Shown in pieces: positions 11,587 to 21,400 of a stretch of DNA of 64,000 nt. The first letter of the stretch is position 1. Each line of letters starts with the position of its first letter. The notes beneath the pieces are model-generated. The model was not told where the DNA came from and ran no database searches. It worked only from the letters and a program-made list of their open reading frames with translations. This DNA is from Edaphobacter sp. 4G125 (GTDB taxonomy: Bacteria; Acidobacteriota; Terriglobia; Terriglobales; Acidobacteriaceae). The stretch lies in the NCBI RefSeq assembly GCF_014274685.1, contig NZ_CP060393.1:858501-922500 (forward strand), read 5' to 3'. Made by a program: the position numbers and the translations under genes.

Positions 11587-13680
11587 CTAGTTAGAGATAG
11601 AGAGCTTTGCCGCTTGACGTTTATAGTCCTCTGCCTTAGCCGAATTACCTTGCCTGATATAGATGTCTGCGAGAGCAAGATACAGCTCAGAACTGGGGGG
11701 CTGAAATTGTAGCTCGTATTCCAGGATGCGGGTGGCTTGTGGGTAGTCGCCGATCTGCACATTCGCCTGTGACATTTGAATAGCCGTCTGCTGGCTAAGC
11801 TCATGATTCATCTGGAGTTTGTTCGAGAGTGCCGCGATCGTTTTAGAGTCACCGGTTCGTGCAAGGGAGTCGATCAGGAGCGTCAGGGCGGGAGCATAGC
11901 TGGAGTCGTCTTCTACAGAGCGCTTATACCATTGGATTGCGATTGGGGATTGTCCCTGGGCGGTCGCACTCAGACCGCGCTTATAGTCATCGATGGCGCT
12001 TCCGCGACGGCCGTCTGCTGTGCTGTCATAAGCAGTCCAAATATCGGTTGTTTGTGGGTCAGGGACGATGTGAAAGGCAAGGCTAGCGTAGGCTTTTTGT
12101 TGCGTTGTTTCATCTGTTGCCGTGATCACAACGCGATAATTGCCTGTCATCAGACCGTCTGTCGAGAGTGTTCGACCGGTCAGCATCGTACCGGAGGAGT
12201 CGAAGTTGGCGGCGTCTATTTCTTCATCTTCCTGATGAATCTGTTGCCCTGCCTGCATTGTGCCGTAGACATAATGCACTTTAATCTTGTGCCCGGTGAG
12301 GGAGCCGGGGTCTGCCGGTTTATTCCATATCTGGAACAGGAGACGCAGAGATTCTCCTACATGAAGAGAGACCTGTTGGAGGCCTTTGGGAGCAAAGCGC
12401 AGTCCCGAGAAACTGAAAGGGAGCTGTCCGGTATTGTCGTGAACCGGAGGTTGAGGGGAAAAGACGACGACTTTGCTGAGTGCTAACGTCTGCTGGTTTG
12501 GATCGGGTACGGAGACATCCGCTCGTTGACGAACCGCAAGATGATTGAGTTCGTTGGTGAGCGTCGTCTCGATTTGATACTCCCCAGGCACTAAAGGGAG
12601 TCTGCCTTCTGCAGCGAAACGCTTATTCTTCGCGACAGCTGCCTGCGCTTCATTGACAGCTGCTGCGAATCGATCGTTCTGCTCATAAACAAAAGCACCT
12701 GTATGGGTAAAGACTCTGGTACGCAGGCTGAGGGAATAGCCAATTCTCTTGTCTGGCAAGAGACCTACGATGCCAGTCTCAGGGCGTTCATACGCCATCA
12801 GATAATCGACAATCATTCGTCCATTCGCGTCGCGGAAGGCGGCGGATTGCAATGTGGCCGAGTTTTCTCCGAGAAAGATGCTGGTGGTGACGCGTTCATT
12901 TGCACGCCGTTCGGAGAGCATCTCTTTTGTAATGGGGTTGTCCGCCAGGCCTTTAATCGTGCTGAGCAATACATCCGATTGCATGCTCGGTGCGTAGTCT
13001 GAGAAGTTTACAGGCTCCGTGGGAATGAGAGAGAGGGTTGTGCGAGCGACTTCATCGCCAAGCGACCGCCGTAAGATATCGAGATTATTGGTCTGCACAT
13101 TTTTCCCTTCAAGACCGGTTACCAGGCGAGTGGGCCCGTCCATGTAGGGCGAGTAAAGTGTGTAGTCCTCACCGATGCTGCGTTTGTAGAAGACGATGTA
13201 GAAGTGAGACGGCAGCGCAGGATTGGTAGCTTGATAGAACCATATCTGCAGAGGTCTTACATTTCGTGACTCAGGGTAGTTGGCCTTTTGTTGCGGCGGG
13301 CCGAGCACGATATAAATGTGCCCGCGATCCGTTCGCCATCCATCCTGCGCTCCGATATTGCCGAAATTCTGGTTGGCATAGGCCAGCCGCTCGTAATGCT
13401 CTTCCTTGTATGTATTGATCTCTGAGCCGGGCGTGGGGTTACGAGCCTCCCAGAATTGTTTAATGAAATTTTCCCGCTCATCATCCGTGGTTAGAGAAAG
13501 GAATTGTCTGCGTTCTTCCGTTTCGATGATGTAAGGGACTTCTTCATTGAGCCAATGCTTGAAGTGTGGGGAGAGGTTTTTTGCTGGATCCACGGCATGA
13601 AGCGAAGGGCTAGCAAACGGCAGGAGAAGAAGGAGGAGAGAAAAGAACTTCAGGCGAAAATACAGCGAGAAAAGTTGCAA
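11587..13680 (-). CDS. exported GWxTD domain protein with TPR-like tail
   Basis: 697 residues beginning with a signal peptide (hydrophobic run at residues 10-26, cleavage near SLHAV). The diagnostic motif GWRTDRGHIYIVLGPP starts at residue 114. The middle is beta-rich. The C-terminus (about 570-697) has helical repeats (QATRILEYELQFQPPSSELYLALADIY) resembling TPRs. GWxTD proteins are common in acidobacteria and of unknown role. The start is TTG, with AAGGGG eight bases upstream. It is the last gene of the operon with the Cys-rich peptide, thioredoxin and TonB receptor, after a strong hairpin. Confidence 0.85.
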   Translation of the reverse strand: MQLFSLYFRLKFFSLLLLLLPFASPSLHAVDPAKNLSPHFKHWLNEEVPYIIETEERRQFLSLTTDDERENFIKQFWEARNPTPGSEINTYKEEHYERLAYANQNFGNIGAQDGWRTDRGHIYIVLGPPQQKANYPESRNVRPLQIWFYQATNPALPSHFYIVFYKRSIGEDYTLYSPYMDGPTRLVTGLEGKNVQTNNLDILRRSLGDEVARTTLSLIPTEPVNFSDYAPSMQSDVLLSTIKGLADNPITKEMLSERRANERVTTSIFLGENSATLQSAAFRDANGRMIVDYLMAYERPETGIVGLLPDKRIGYSLSLRTRVFTHTGAFVYEQNDRFAAAVNEAQAAVAKNKRFAAEGRLPLVPGEYQIETTLTNELNHLAVRQRADVSVPDPNQQTLALSKVVVFSPQPPVHDNTGQLPFSFSGLRFAPKGLQQVSLHVGESLRLLFQIWNKPADPGSLTGHKIKVHYVYGTMQAGQQIHQEDEEIDAANFDSSGTMLTGRTLSTDGLMTGNYRVVITATDETTQQKAYASLAFHIVPDPQTTDIWTAYDSTADGRRGSAIDDYKRGLSATAQGQSPIAIQWYKRSVEDDSSYAPALTLLIDSLARTGDSKTIAALSNKLQMNHELSQQTAIQMSQANVQIGDYPQATRILEYELQFQPPSSELYLALADIYIRQGNSAKAEDYKRQAAKLSISN

Positions 13681-13701
13681 GTTTGATCCCCTTCAATAAC
13701 G

Positions 13702-13729
13702 GAGGGAGAGTGCGAACACACTCTCCCTC
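13702..13729 (-). terminator. strong hairpin between peptide gene and GWxTD gene
   Basis: A perfect 11-base inverted repeat (GAGGGAGAGTG at 13702-13712, CACTCTCCCTC at 13719-13729) with a six-base loop. Read on the minus strand it is followed by ccgttattg, a poor T tract. It may be a weak terminator, or an mRNA-stabilising or attenuating element that makes the small upstream peptide more abundant than the GWxTD protein. Confidence 0.5.
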
Positions 13730-13755
13730 ACATCGCTCAATCGATGAAGCTTATC

Positions 13756-14085
13756 CTAGTAGTAAGTGCATGATCCATTAGCGCAGACTGCCTCCGACCA
13801 ACTCGCACAAACGCAAGCATCATCTCCCTGGGAGCATGCAGTACCGCATGCTCCGTAATTTACGTTAATGTAATACCCAGTGTTGCGTATGCCACCCATA
13901 TAAACTCTTGTGCAACTGGTGGTGTCGTAGTAACCGACTGCATTTGTAAATGTTGCATCATCATAGTACGTGATGTATGTAGCGCAAAAAGGAGCGGTGT
14001 ATGCTTTGGGCGGTTTAATAAATACGGAGGCTGCAAGGAAGATCAAAAGAGTGAGTTTAGCGGAAACCCTAGCGATGTATTTCAC
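13756..14085 (-). CDS. small secreted Cys-rich protein, DUF6289-like
   Basis: About 109 residues from a GTG start with AGGAG seven bases upstream; a longer open frame to 14169 would overlap the thioredoxin gene and lacks a ribosome site. A signal peptide (VSAKLTLLIFLAASVF, cleavage near KAYTA) is followed by a mature part of about 80 residues with eight cysteines. Six of these fall in the second half (YGACGTAC, GDDACVC, EAVC, NGSC), with many Tyr, Thr and Gly. The pattern TYYDDATFTNAVGYYDTTSC recalls DUF6289-type small secreted proteins; this assignment is tentative. The adjacent CxxC thioredoxin suggests disulfide-dependent folding. Base composition is AT-rich. Confidence 0.6.
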   Translation of the reverse strand: MKYIARVSAKLTLLIFLAASVFIKPPKAYTAPFCATYITYYDDATFTNAVGYYDTTSCTRVYMGGIRNTGYYINVNYGACGTACSQGDDACVCASWSEAVCANGSCTYY

Positions 14086-14108
14086 ATTGAATCTCCTAAA
14101 TGTTGAGG

Positions 14109-14594
14109 TTATAAGCCAATTTGTTTGAAGACTTCTTTTTCTGTTGTAGGAGACAGTCGTCCTACCCAAGCATTTTTCACTTTCCCGGTTTTATCTACCA
14201 GCATTAATGTAGGAGTTCCAGTTGTTTCCTGTAATAGCTGTGGTGCACTAATTACTTCCGAAATAGGAATTTGATGTTTTGCGAGATATTCTCGCGCTAC
14301 ATCTTCCTTTTGTGGGAAGGCGGCTATAATCGGGGTTTTAGGATGTGCTTGTACAAGTCTTTTATAAAAGGGCGTACTAGCTATGCAATATTGACAGTCG
14401 GTGGAAATAAATAAAATTAGCGTTCGATCCGCCTGAAAGGCGTGATCAGCGCCGAGATTAATATGACGACCAATCACTTGTTGGGAGGCGGAATCTTTAG
14501 CACCATTGAATTGGTTATATAAAAATCCGCCTCCTACCAAAAGAGTTACAACGAGCAAAACAACGTTTGTAATAGTTTCGAGTTTGTTTTTCAA
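14109..14594 (-). CDS. membrane-anchored thioredoxin-like protein (TlpA-type)
   Basis: 161 residues. A single N-terminal helix (residues 9-24) anchors a periplasmic thioredoxin fold with the active site DCQYC (about residues 66-70) and a cis-proline in ETTGTPTLMLVD. The TTG start has AGGGG six bases upstream. It lies 17 bases after the TonB receptor and 23 bases before the Cys-rich peptide gene. It probably reduces or isomerises disulfides in the periplasm; the adjacent eight-Cys peptide is the obvious candidate client, which is inference from gene order. Confidence 0.85.
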   Translation of the reverse strand: MKNKLETITNVVLLVVTLLVGGGFLYNQFNGAKDSASQQVIGRHINLGADHAFQADRTLILFISTDCQYCIASTPFYKRLVQAHPKTPIIAAFPQKEDVAREYLAKHQIPISEVISAPQLLQETTGTPTLMLVDKTGKVKNAWVGRLSPTTEKEVFKQIGL

Positions 14595-14611
14595 CTAGGT
14601 CCCCTAGCCTG

Positions 14612-17600
14612 CTAGAATTCAAACCGCACCGAACCACGAGCATAGAACGGAGTTTGAAAGCCTGTAGGACGGTTATAGTCCAAGTTCAAAGCTGGTGGGA
14701 CGCCAATAAAAGAGCCAGTCGTCTGTGTGTACTGGACGCGGCCGGTCTGAAATTGGCTATTGGTTACGTTGAACATATCCATCGCTAATTTCAGACGATA
14801 GCGCTCCCAGCGTGATCCCAACGGGACGTTGTAATCCGTATGTAAATCGAGCTGCATCGTTGACGGTGTACGTCCAGCAGCGCCACGGCCGCCGATTGGT
14901 ATCTCGCCCTGGTTGAGATAAGCGGGATGATCTCCAAGGATACTTAGCGGAACTCCTGCCTGTCCGCGCCATCCTGCGCCAAGAGTCAGACCTCGCGCAC
15001 CATGGATAAACGGTGTGTCGGAGCCGACGTTGTAGCTCAGGAATAGATTGCCGACAGTACGACGGTCGGTACTCAGATAGCCGGGGGTGAATTGATCTCC
15101 CAGGAGGTTCAGCTTGCCAGCCGTGAAGTCAAACAGCGAGCTGATTCCCGGGTCGGACTGGCCATTGTCATTACGGTATGCGCCCTCGTAGTTGCCCCAA
15201 AGGTTGCCCCAGCGGAAGTTGATGAGAGCAAGCCAGTGATTGCTGAAGCGCTTGTCGACTTCGAATTCGACAGCGTTATAACGTCGAATGGGATTTACGA
15301 AGCCGTCGGGTTGACCATCTGCTCCGTTTTTTCCAGGTCCCGGCCCATCCATCGTGGCGAGGTTCAAGAAGCAGGCTCCGCCAACGGGGTTGTTCCTTCC
15401 GTCGATGAATGGCCCACCCACCCCAAAGAAGGTATCGTTCGATGCGGTGCAACCGGTGACAGGAGCCTTGTAGGTGGAGGAGCTCGGGTTTCCTCCAGGG
15501 TTTGCAGCCAGGAACTGTGCCTGCGTGTAGGTCACTTCCTGCTCATTAATTGCAATATCCGTACTTTTATTTGGATTGGAGATACCTCCGTTGAAGTTCG
15601 AAGTCATCGTAGATCCTTCTACGGACTGCGAGCCGATGTCCTCAATGATTCTGGGAAGTCGACGGTCGGTATAGCGCGCTTTGACGACGATGGTCGGGGT
15701 TAGCTGACGCTCTACGCCGAGCACGTATTCATCTTCATACTCTCCCTTTGTTCCGGGGATGATGCCTTCTCCGGTTGAGGACACGAAGCTCGGAGCTCCA
15801 AACTTCGAGACGACTCCACTGGAGCTTGTTGATCGTGGCAGGCCATTCAGGGTATGCGCCGCATCCGGGATGATTGTGATGGACCCATCGGAGTTGATGA
15901 CGGGAGCAAATGCATAGCTGGTGTCGTCCTGTTCGTTGCCGAGCTGGCGAATCGCTGCATCCAGAGGCATTGCCCAATAGTTGCGACCAAAGTTGAAGAA
16001 GAGTTTGCTCTTGTGGTCTCCCACGGGATCGATGTTGATGCCGATACGAGGCGACCAACTTCCTGTGAATGTGTACGATAACAGGGTTCCTGCAATTCGC
16101 TCCTGTTCCCAACGGACGCCTGCATTGATGGTGATGAAGCGATTCATCTGGTAGACATCGTTTCCATAAGCCGTGTGATATCGGCCGGTCGCATTTACCA
16201 ACAAGCCTTGATAGGTGCCGCGGTTGATGGAAGCAAAAATCTGCTGACCGTTTTTATTGATGGGACATTGTTGGCAAGTTCGATCTGTCGTCGTAAGCGT
16301 CGGATCGGTGTTTGCTGCGGAGATTCTAAACAACGCATTGGTCATCGCGCCGATTGCGCGAGCAGGGATGTTGGGAAAAAGCGTGGACAGAGTCTGACCG
16401 TTAGCATTCTGATTCGGGATTGCGAACAGCGCGCCCGATCGTGAAGGCTCATCGAGGAAATTTGTGTGGTCGTAGGCATATCCGGCCGAGAAGGTGTGCT
16501 GGCCGAAGAACGAAAACATTTTAGAAGTGTTGACGGCGATGCTGTACGTGTTGTTCTTCGAGGGTTCATAGGCGCCAAGCCCGGAGATTATGGAACCGGT
16601 AGGCTGGGGTAGCGAATTGCCGCTTGCGTCAGTAATACCGTAATCGGTTGTCGCGGGGTATTCATTGAAGTGGTTGTAGTTGTAGGCGTACGAGACATCC
16701 GCCTCCCAACTACTGGTAATGGCATGGTTGAGACGGGCAATGGTATTCCGCGAGCCAAACGTCCAGGAACTGGCAGTTGTGTGTGGGAAGAGCGAGGAAA
16801 GACCGTTGATGCCTACGGCGAGAGGTTGAGCATTGTGCCGGGACGGGTCGCCGAATGCGGATGCTTCAAAAGTGGTCGTAGGTCGGATTTTATAGGTTAG
16901 CTTGCCTGCCCAGCTTACGGTAGTGGTGCTGTATTGCAGTGCTCCCAATGCAACTGAAGGAGTAGGAGCATTCGGATTGGCCCGCATGATGTCCTGTCTC
17001 AGTCCAGGATTGAATGCGCCGAAGAAGAACAACTTATCTTTGAAACCAGGAACATAGCCGCCAAGCTCGACTGCTGCATCATACTGCGGGCTGGAGAGCG
17101 TCGAAGGCGGAGTCGCCTGCCGATAACCGAATTGGTAGTACTGGTAGCGACTGGCGTACCAGGCTCCAGGGCCGAAGTAGGCAGCTATCGCACCGTGGTA
17201 TTGATTTCCGCCTGACTTGGTGACGATCTGGACGATTCCACCCGTAGCCTTACCGTATTGCGGCTCAAATGCTGTAGTCTTTACGTCGACCTCTTTGATA
17301 AAGGCAAGGTTAATGCCGGTGCCAAGTGCTCCATGGTAGCGGTTATAGGTTCCAATGCTTCCAAACGCCTGGTCTGTAATCGTGACTCCGTCAACGACAT
17401 ATAGATTTTCAAGTCCTGAGGAGCCGCCAATCGAAGGATTGGACTGGCCCGGGCCGATCTGACCGGGAGATCCAGCAACCTGACCAGCAGCGACGCCGGG
17501 AGCAGCATAGAAGATTGCCGAGACGTTACGGGGCATTGGAACGCTGTTGTAGAAGGTGTCCGTCAGATTGGAGGTAATCGCCGTGGACTGAGTGTCGATG

Positions 17601-17980
17601 GCGACAGCCGAGGCCTGGACCTCAACAGTCTGGCCGAGGCTACCTACCTGCATCGTAATGTTCAGAGTCGAAGACGAGTTGACCACGACTTCGTTGTGCT
17701 TGGATTCAAGCTTCATAAAGCCGTCTTTGGTCACCGTTACGTCATAGAGGCCGGGAGTGAGACCGGCAGTACTATAGCGGCCTAAAGAATCGGTTGTTAG
17801 AACACGAGTACCCTGGGGGCCCACAAGCGTTACTGTCGCACCTGGGATAACTGCACCTGAGACATCGCTAACTGTCCCATTTAGGCCACCGGTAATGGAA
17901 GTTTGTTGTTGGCCCGCCATTGTGATGACGAGCAATATGCTGGCAGCCACCCATCCTGCCATCCTTCGCAAGCTCTTCAT
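14612..17980 (-). CDS. Oar-like TonB-dependent receptor with carboxypeptidase regulatory domain
   Basis: About 1122 residues from the ATG with GGAGGG four bases upstream; a GTG-type extension to 17998 adds only six residues. Order: signal peptide, CarboxypepD-regulatory-like domain (about 25-110, DVSGAVIPGATVTL), plug with NLYVVDGVTITDQAFG, then a large beta-barrel ending in aromatic FEF. Such receptors, abundant in acidobacteria, move large substrates (oligosaccharides, peptides, proteins) through the outer membrane; Oar of Myxococcus exports a protease or signal. First gene of the operon with thioredoxin, Cys-rich peptide and GWxTD protein. Confidence 0.92.
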   Translation of the reverse strand: MKSLRRMAGWVAASILLVITMAGQQQTSITGGLNGTVSDVSGAVIPGATVTLVGPQGTRVLTTDSLGRYSTAGLTPGLYDVTVTKDGFMKLESKHNEVVVNSSSTLNITMQVGSLGQTVEVQASAVAIDTQSTAITSNLTDTFYNSVPMPRNVSAIFYAAPGVAAGQVAGSPGQIGPGQSNPSIGGSSGLENLYVVDGVTITDQAFGSIGTYNRYHGALGTGINLAFIKEVDVKTTAFEPQYGKATGGIVQIVTKSGGNQYHGAIAAYFGPGAWYASRYQYYQFGYRQATPPSTLSSPQYDAAVELGGYVPGFKDKLFFFGAFNPGLRQDIMRANPNAPTPSVALGALQYSTTTVSWAGKLTYKIRPTTTFEASAFGDPSRHNAQPLAVGINGLSSLFPHTTASSWTFGSRNTIARLNHAITSSWEADVSYAYNYNHFNEYPATTDYGITDASGNSLPQPTGSIISGLGAYEPSKNNTYSIAVNTSKMFSFFGQHTFSAGYAYDHTNFLDEPSRSGALFAIPNQNANGQTLSTLFPNIPARAIGAMTNALFRISAANTDPTLTTTDRTCQQCPINKNGQQIFASINRGTYQGLLVNATGRYHTAYGNDVYQMNRFITINAGVRWEQERIAGTLLSYTFTGSWSPRIGINIDPVGDHKSKLFFNFGRNYWAMPLDAAIRQLGNEQDDTSYAFAPVINSDGSITIIPDAAHTLNGLPRSTSSSGVVSKFGAPSFVSSTGEGIIPGTKGEYEDEYVLGVERQLTPTIVVKARYTDRRLPRIIEDIGSQSVEGSTMTSNFNGGISNPNKSTDIAINEQEVTYTQAQFLAANPGGNPSSSTYKAPVTGCTASNDTFFGVGGPFIDGRNNPVGGACFLNLATMDGPGPGKNGADGQPDGFVNPIRRYNAVEFEVDKRFSNHWLALINFRWGNLWGNYEGAYRNDNGQSDPGISSLFDFTAGKLNLLGDQFTPGYLSTDRRTVGNLFLSYNVGSDTPFIHGARGLTLGAGWRGQAGVPLSILGDHPAYLNQGEIPIGGRGAAGRTPSTMQLDLHTDYNVPLGSRWERYRLKLAMDMFNVTNSQFQTGRVQYTQTTGSFIGVPPALNLDYNRPTGFQTPFYARGSVRFEF

Positions 17981-18468
17981 TTTCCCTCCGTGCGTCAAAA
18001 CCTCTTTTTACTTTTCGCGCGACCCTATTTATCTGAGTAAGTAGCCGCAAATCTTTCTAAAGCAAGAAGACTCGGAGATTACGTCCGCACAGAGGTGCAA
18101 TTCGATCACCAAACAAAAGCCTCTTCGGTCTACGCGGCTATGTGGTTGAAAAGCAAATATAAGTAAAACTTATTTATGGATAACTACTTCAGAGGGGAGT
18201 GGAAGTCATCAATAAGATATGAAATTTGGGATGAAATGCTTTTTTAAGGGATGAATTAACAGATTTTAATTGTTAGGACACGAAGGGATTTTGGGTGTAA
18301 GTGAAGGTAAGTCGTTGGTTACAGTGGCGCTTATTACATTTATGGAATCTCTTCAGGAAATGGTCATCAGATTGCCACAGGAGCTTCGGAACGTCATGCT
18401 CAACGCCAGGTAACTACATCTCTGTGGAGAGATAGGCTGAGGAGCGGCGTAAAGGAGCTTCAACTTCG
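17981..18468. other. AT-rich divergent intergenic region
   Basis: 488 bases between two divergent TonB receptor genes, so it should hold both promoters. It is AT-rich around 18160-18290. No clear paired -35/-10 elements, palindromes or small genes were found. The receptor at 18469 has GGAG 11 bases before its ATG. Confidence 0.4.
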
Positions 18469-21400
18469 ATGAAGAAATTATTTGGACTTGCGATGATGTT
18501 GCTGGCAGTAGTGAGTCTTGGTTTTGGACAGGTCATTTCGACAAATGGTGGCGCGATCCAAGGCTCAATTACGGATTCCAGCGGGGCGGTAGTTCCTAAT
18601 GCAAAGATAACGATTAAGAACGCTGATACCGGATTTACACGTTCACTTACGACCGATGCTGCGGGATATTACAGCGTAGGCCCCTTGACCTCGGGTAACT
18701 ATCAGGTAACCGTGGCATCCGAGGGTTTTCAGACATTAACAACCAAAACTGTAGTCCGAACAGGAACTGCAACCAGTGGTAATTTCAAGTTGTCGATCGG
18801 TTCATCAAGCGTGACTGTTGAGGTTGATGCCGGAACTGTGCAGGTCAACACTGAGCAAGCGGGTGTAAGCGACGTTATTACGAAACAGCAGATTGATTCT
18901 CTGCCAGTCAATGGGCGAAATTTTTTAGATCTGGCACAGATTGAACCAGGTGTAATTCTGCAGAGCGGTGAATCATTCGATCCCACGAAAGCAGGCTACT
19001 CTGCGATTTCAATCAGCGGTGTTTCTGGACGCACGACTCGTATCTTGCTTGATGGTCAGGACATTACAGATGAAACAGTTGGAACGACGATCTTTAATGT
19101 TTCTCAGGGATCTATTGGCGATTTCCAGCTAAATCGTTCAACACAGGATGTGTCCGGTGATGTAACTTCGACAGGCCAAGTCCTGGTTTCAACGAATTCC
19201 GGAACGAATGCATTTCATGGGCAAGCTTTTTACTATTTTCAAGATCATAACGCTCTGTTTGCGAGAACTGCGGGTGGTTTAGATACACCGTTTCAGCGGA
19301 ATCAGTTTGGTGGAAGTATTGGTGGCCCGATCATCAAGGATAAGCTGTTCTTTTTTGGCAACTCTGAACGCATCAAGCAGGAGTCGCCGGTTTCCATCAC
19401 AATGGCGCCGGTTTTTTCTGCAATTCAGGCAGCTCATCCTTCGATTCCATCACCTTATCGTGAGACGTATTCCACGGTTCGTCTCGACTATAACGGTCCA
19501 TTCCACGGCCACTATTTCGTACGTGGAAATTACAACGTCAACCTCTCTAGTTCGAACTTTGGTGCGGGTTACCAGATTTATAACAATCGCGACAACACAC
19601 CGGGTCTTGCCGGTGGAGCAGATTTTGCAACTGGCCACTTTACCCACTCTTTCCGCGCAAGCTATGAGAAATTTCATAACCTTCTTGTAGATGGAACCAC
19701 GGGAAACTCGAGCGTGTATAACGGATTTCCAGGCCTGAATTTTCGTCTTGCAAGCGCTGGTCTCTATTCTGGTCCGAACGTTGACGCACCGCAGAATACT
19801 TATCAATCGGATAAGCAGTTTCGTTACGACGGCAGCTGGACTAAGGGGACCCATAACATCCGCTACGGATATAGTATGAATCGTATCCTTGGAGGCGGAT
19901 TTGCGAGCTTCTTTGGGCTTGCCCCCCGAGCTACGATGACTGCGGCCACTTTGTTGGCAAACTGTGGAAACGTCGCTGGAGCTGGACCATGCGCCTCCGA
20001 TCCATTGAACGGGTACTCGCTCTCGCGGGTTACGTTGGGCAATGGTGAGGGATTCTTTACTGAAAATCCAGGATTCAAATTGCCGGGTGGAGGTACTGAA
20101 GACTGGCGTCAAGGTGCTTATATTGCAGACAGCTGGAAGATAACACCCAGCTTTACCCTGACTGCCGGAATTCGGTGGAGCGTCGATACAAATCGGGCGA
20201 ATCAGGATTTGCCGACTCCATTGTGCTCGGATGTCGATCCCTCTCTTCCTTCTCCCTGCTCAGGGAATCAACCATTACTTGACCAATTCCAGGCTGGATT
20301 TGGCAAAAAAATTCATCAACCCTGGACCAATTTTGGACCGCAAATTGGTTTTGCGTTTAGCCCTGGCGACCACAAGACAGTCTATCGCGGAGCATTCGGT
20401 ATCTTTTATGAGAACGATGTCTTCAACAATACGACGAATGCACGTGCAGGCTTGATCACGAAAGGTCTCTTCAATAACTTTACCTCGATCTGCGGTGGAA
20501 CCACTACGTTGACCTTGCCAGATGGAAGCGTCGTGACAGGCGATGGCGGTGTTTCGATTGCAACACTCTGCTCGCAGCCCCTTAGCCAGTCTGGCCAGCA
20601 CTTCATCAATATTCAAAAGACCTACCAGGCCGCGACAGCAGCTGCTGGGCCAGCGAGCAATCCCAATTATGTTGGAAACACACTGACGATTGCTAACGTC
20701 TACGGAGCCCCGTATCGTACGCCCTATGCTGAGCAGTGGAACGCCGGTATTCAGCGCGAGATAGTCCGTGGCGGCGTCCTGTCGGTTGACTATGTACATA
20801 ATTCAACGCTAAAAATCACTCAGCAGATCGATGTGAACCATGTCGGAGCTGCCCGTACCCTCAATAAGGCAAACGCCACAGCAGCAATCACGGCAACGGC
20901 AAATAGTTATGCAACTTCTTCAGGTGCGACACCATGTGCCGGAATGTCGGGATCCAACGCGATCAATTGCGTGATCTCGAGTGGTGGCACGATTGTTGAT
21001 TTTGCACATAACGGTCTCGATTCAGGAAATACCTTTCTAGGCAGCAATCCTGCAGCCTATGCGGGGAAACCCGGTGCCGCATTTCCTGGCATCAACCCTC
21101 TGCTCGGCCAGGGGTTGTTCCTGCTTCCGGCTGGTCGTTCTGGTTATGATGCGTTGCAGGTTGTCTTCCGGCAGCAGGCAGCCCATCCAGCTCCTGGAAT
21201 TGTGAGTTCAAATCTCCAAATTTCGTATTCTCTTTCCCGTATTGTGAGCACGGCGAATCCGGGTATAAACAATGGCAATACGGGCGTGGGAGACCAGTTC
21301 TTCTCATCGCCTTCTTATGACTACGATCATCCGACCCAGTACATGGGCCGCAATGGTTTGGATCATACGCATCAGATCTCATTCGGCGGATCGGCAACTT

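Noticed and set aside
19450..20112. A 220-codon minus-strand frame inside the TonB receptor gene
   Set aside because: Shadow of a clearly coding frame with signal peptide, plug and barrel on the plus strand.
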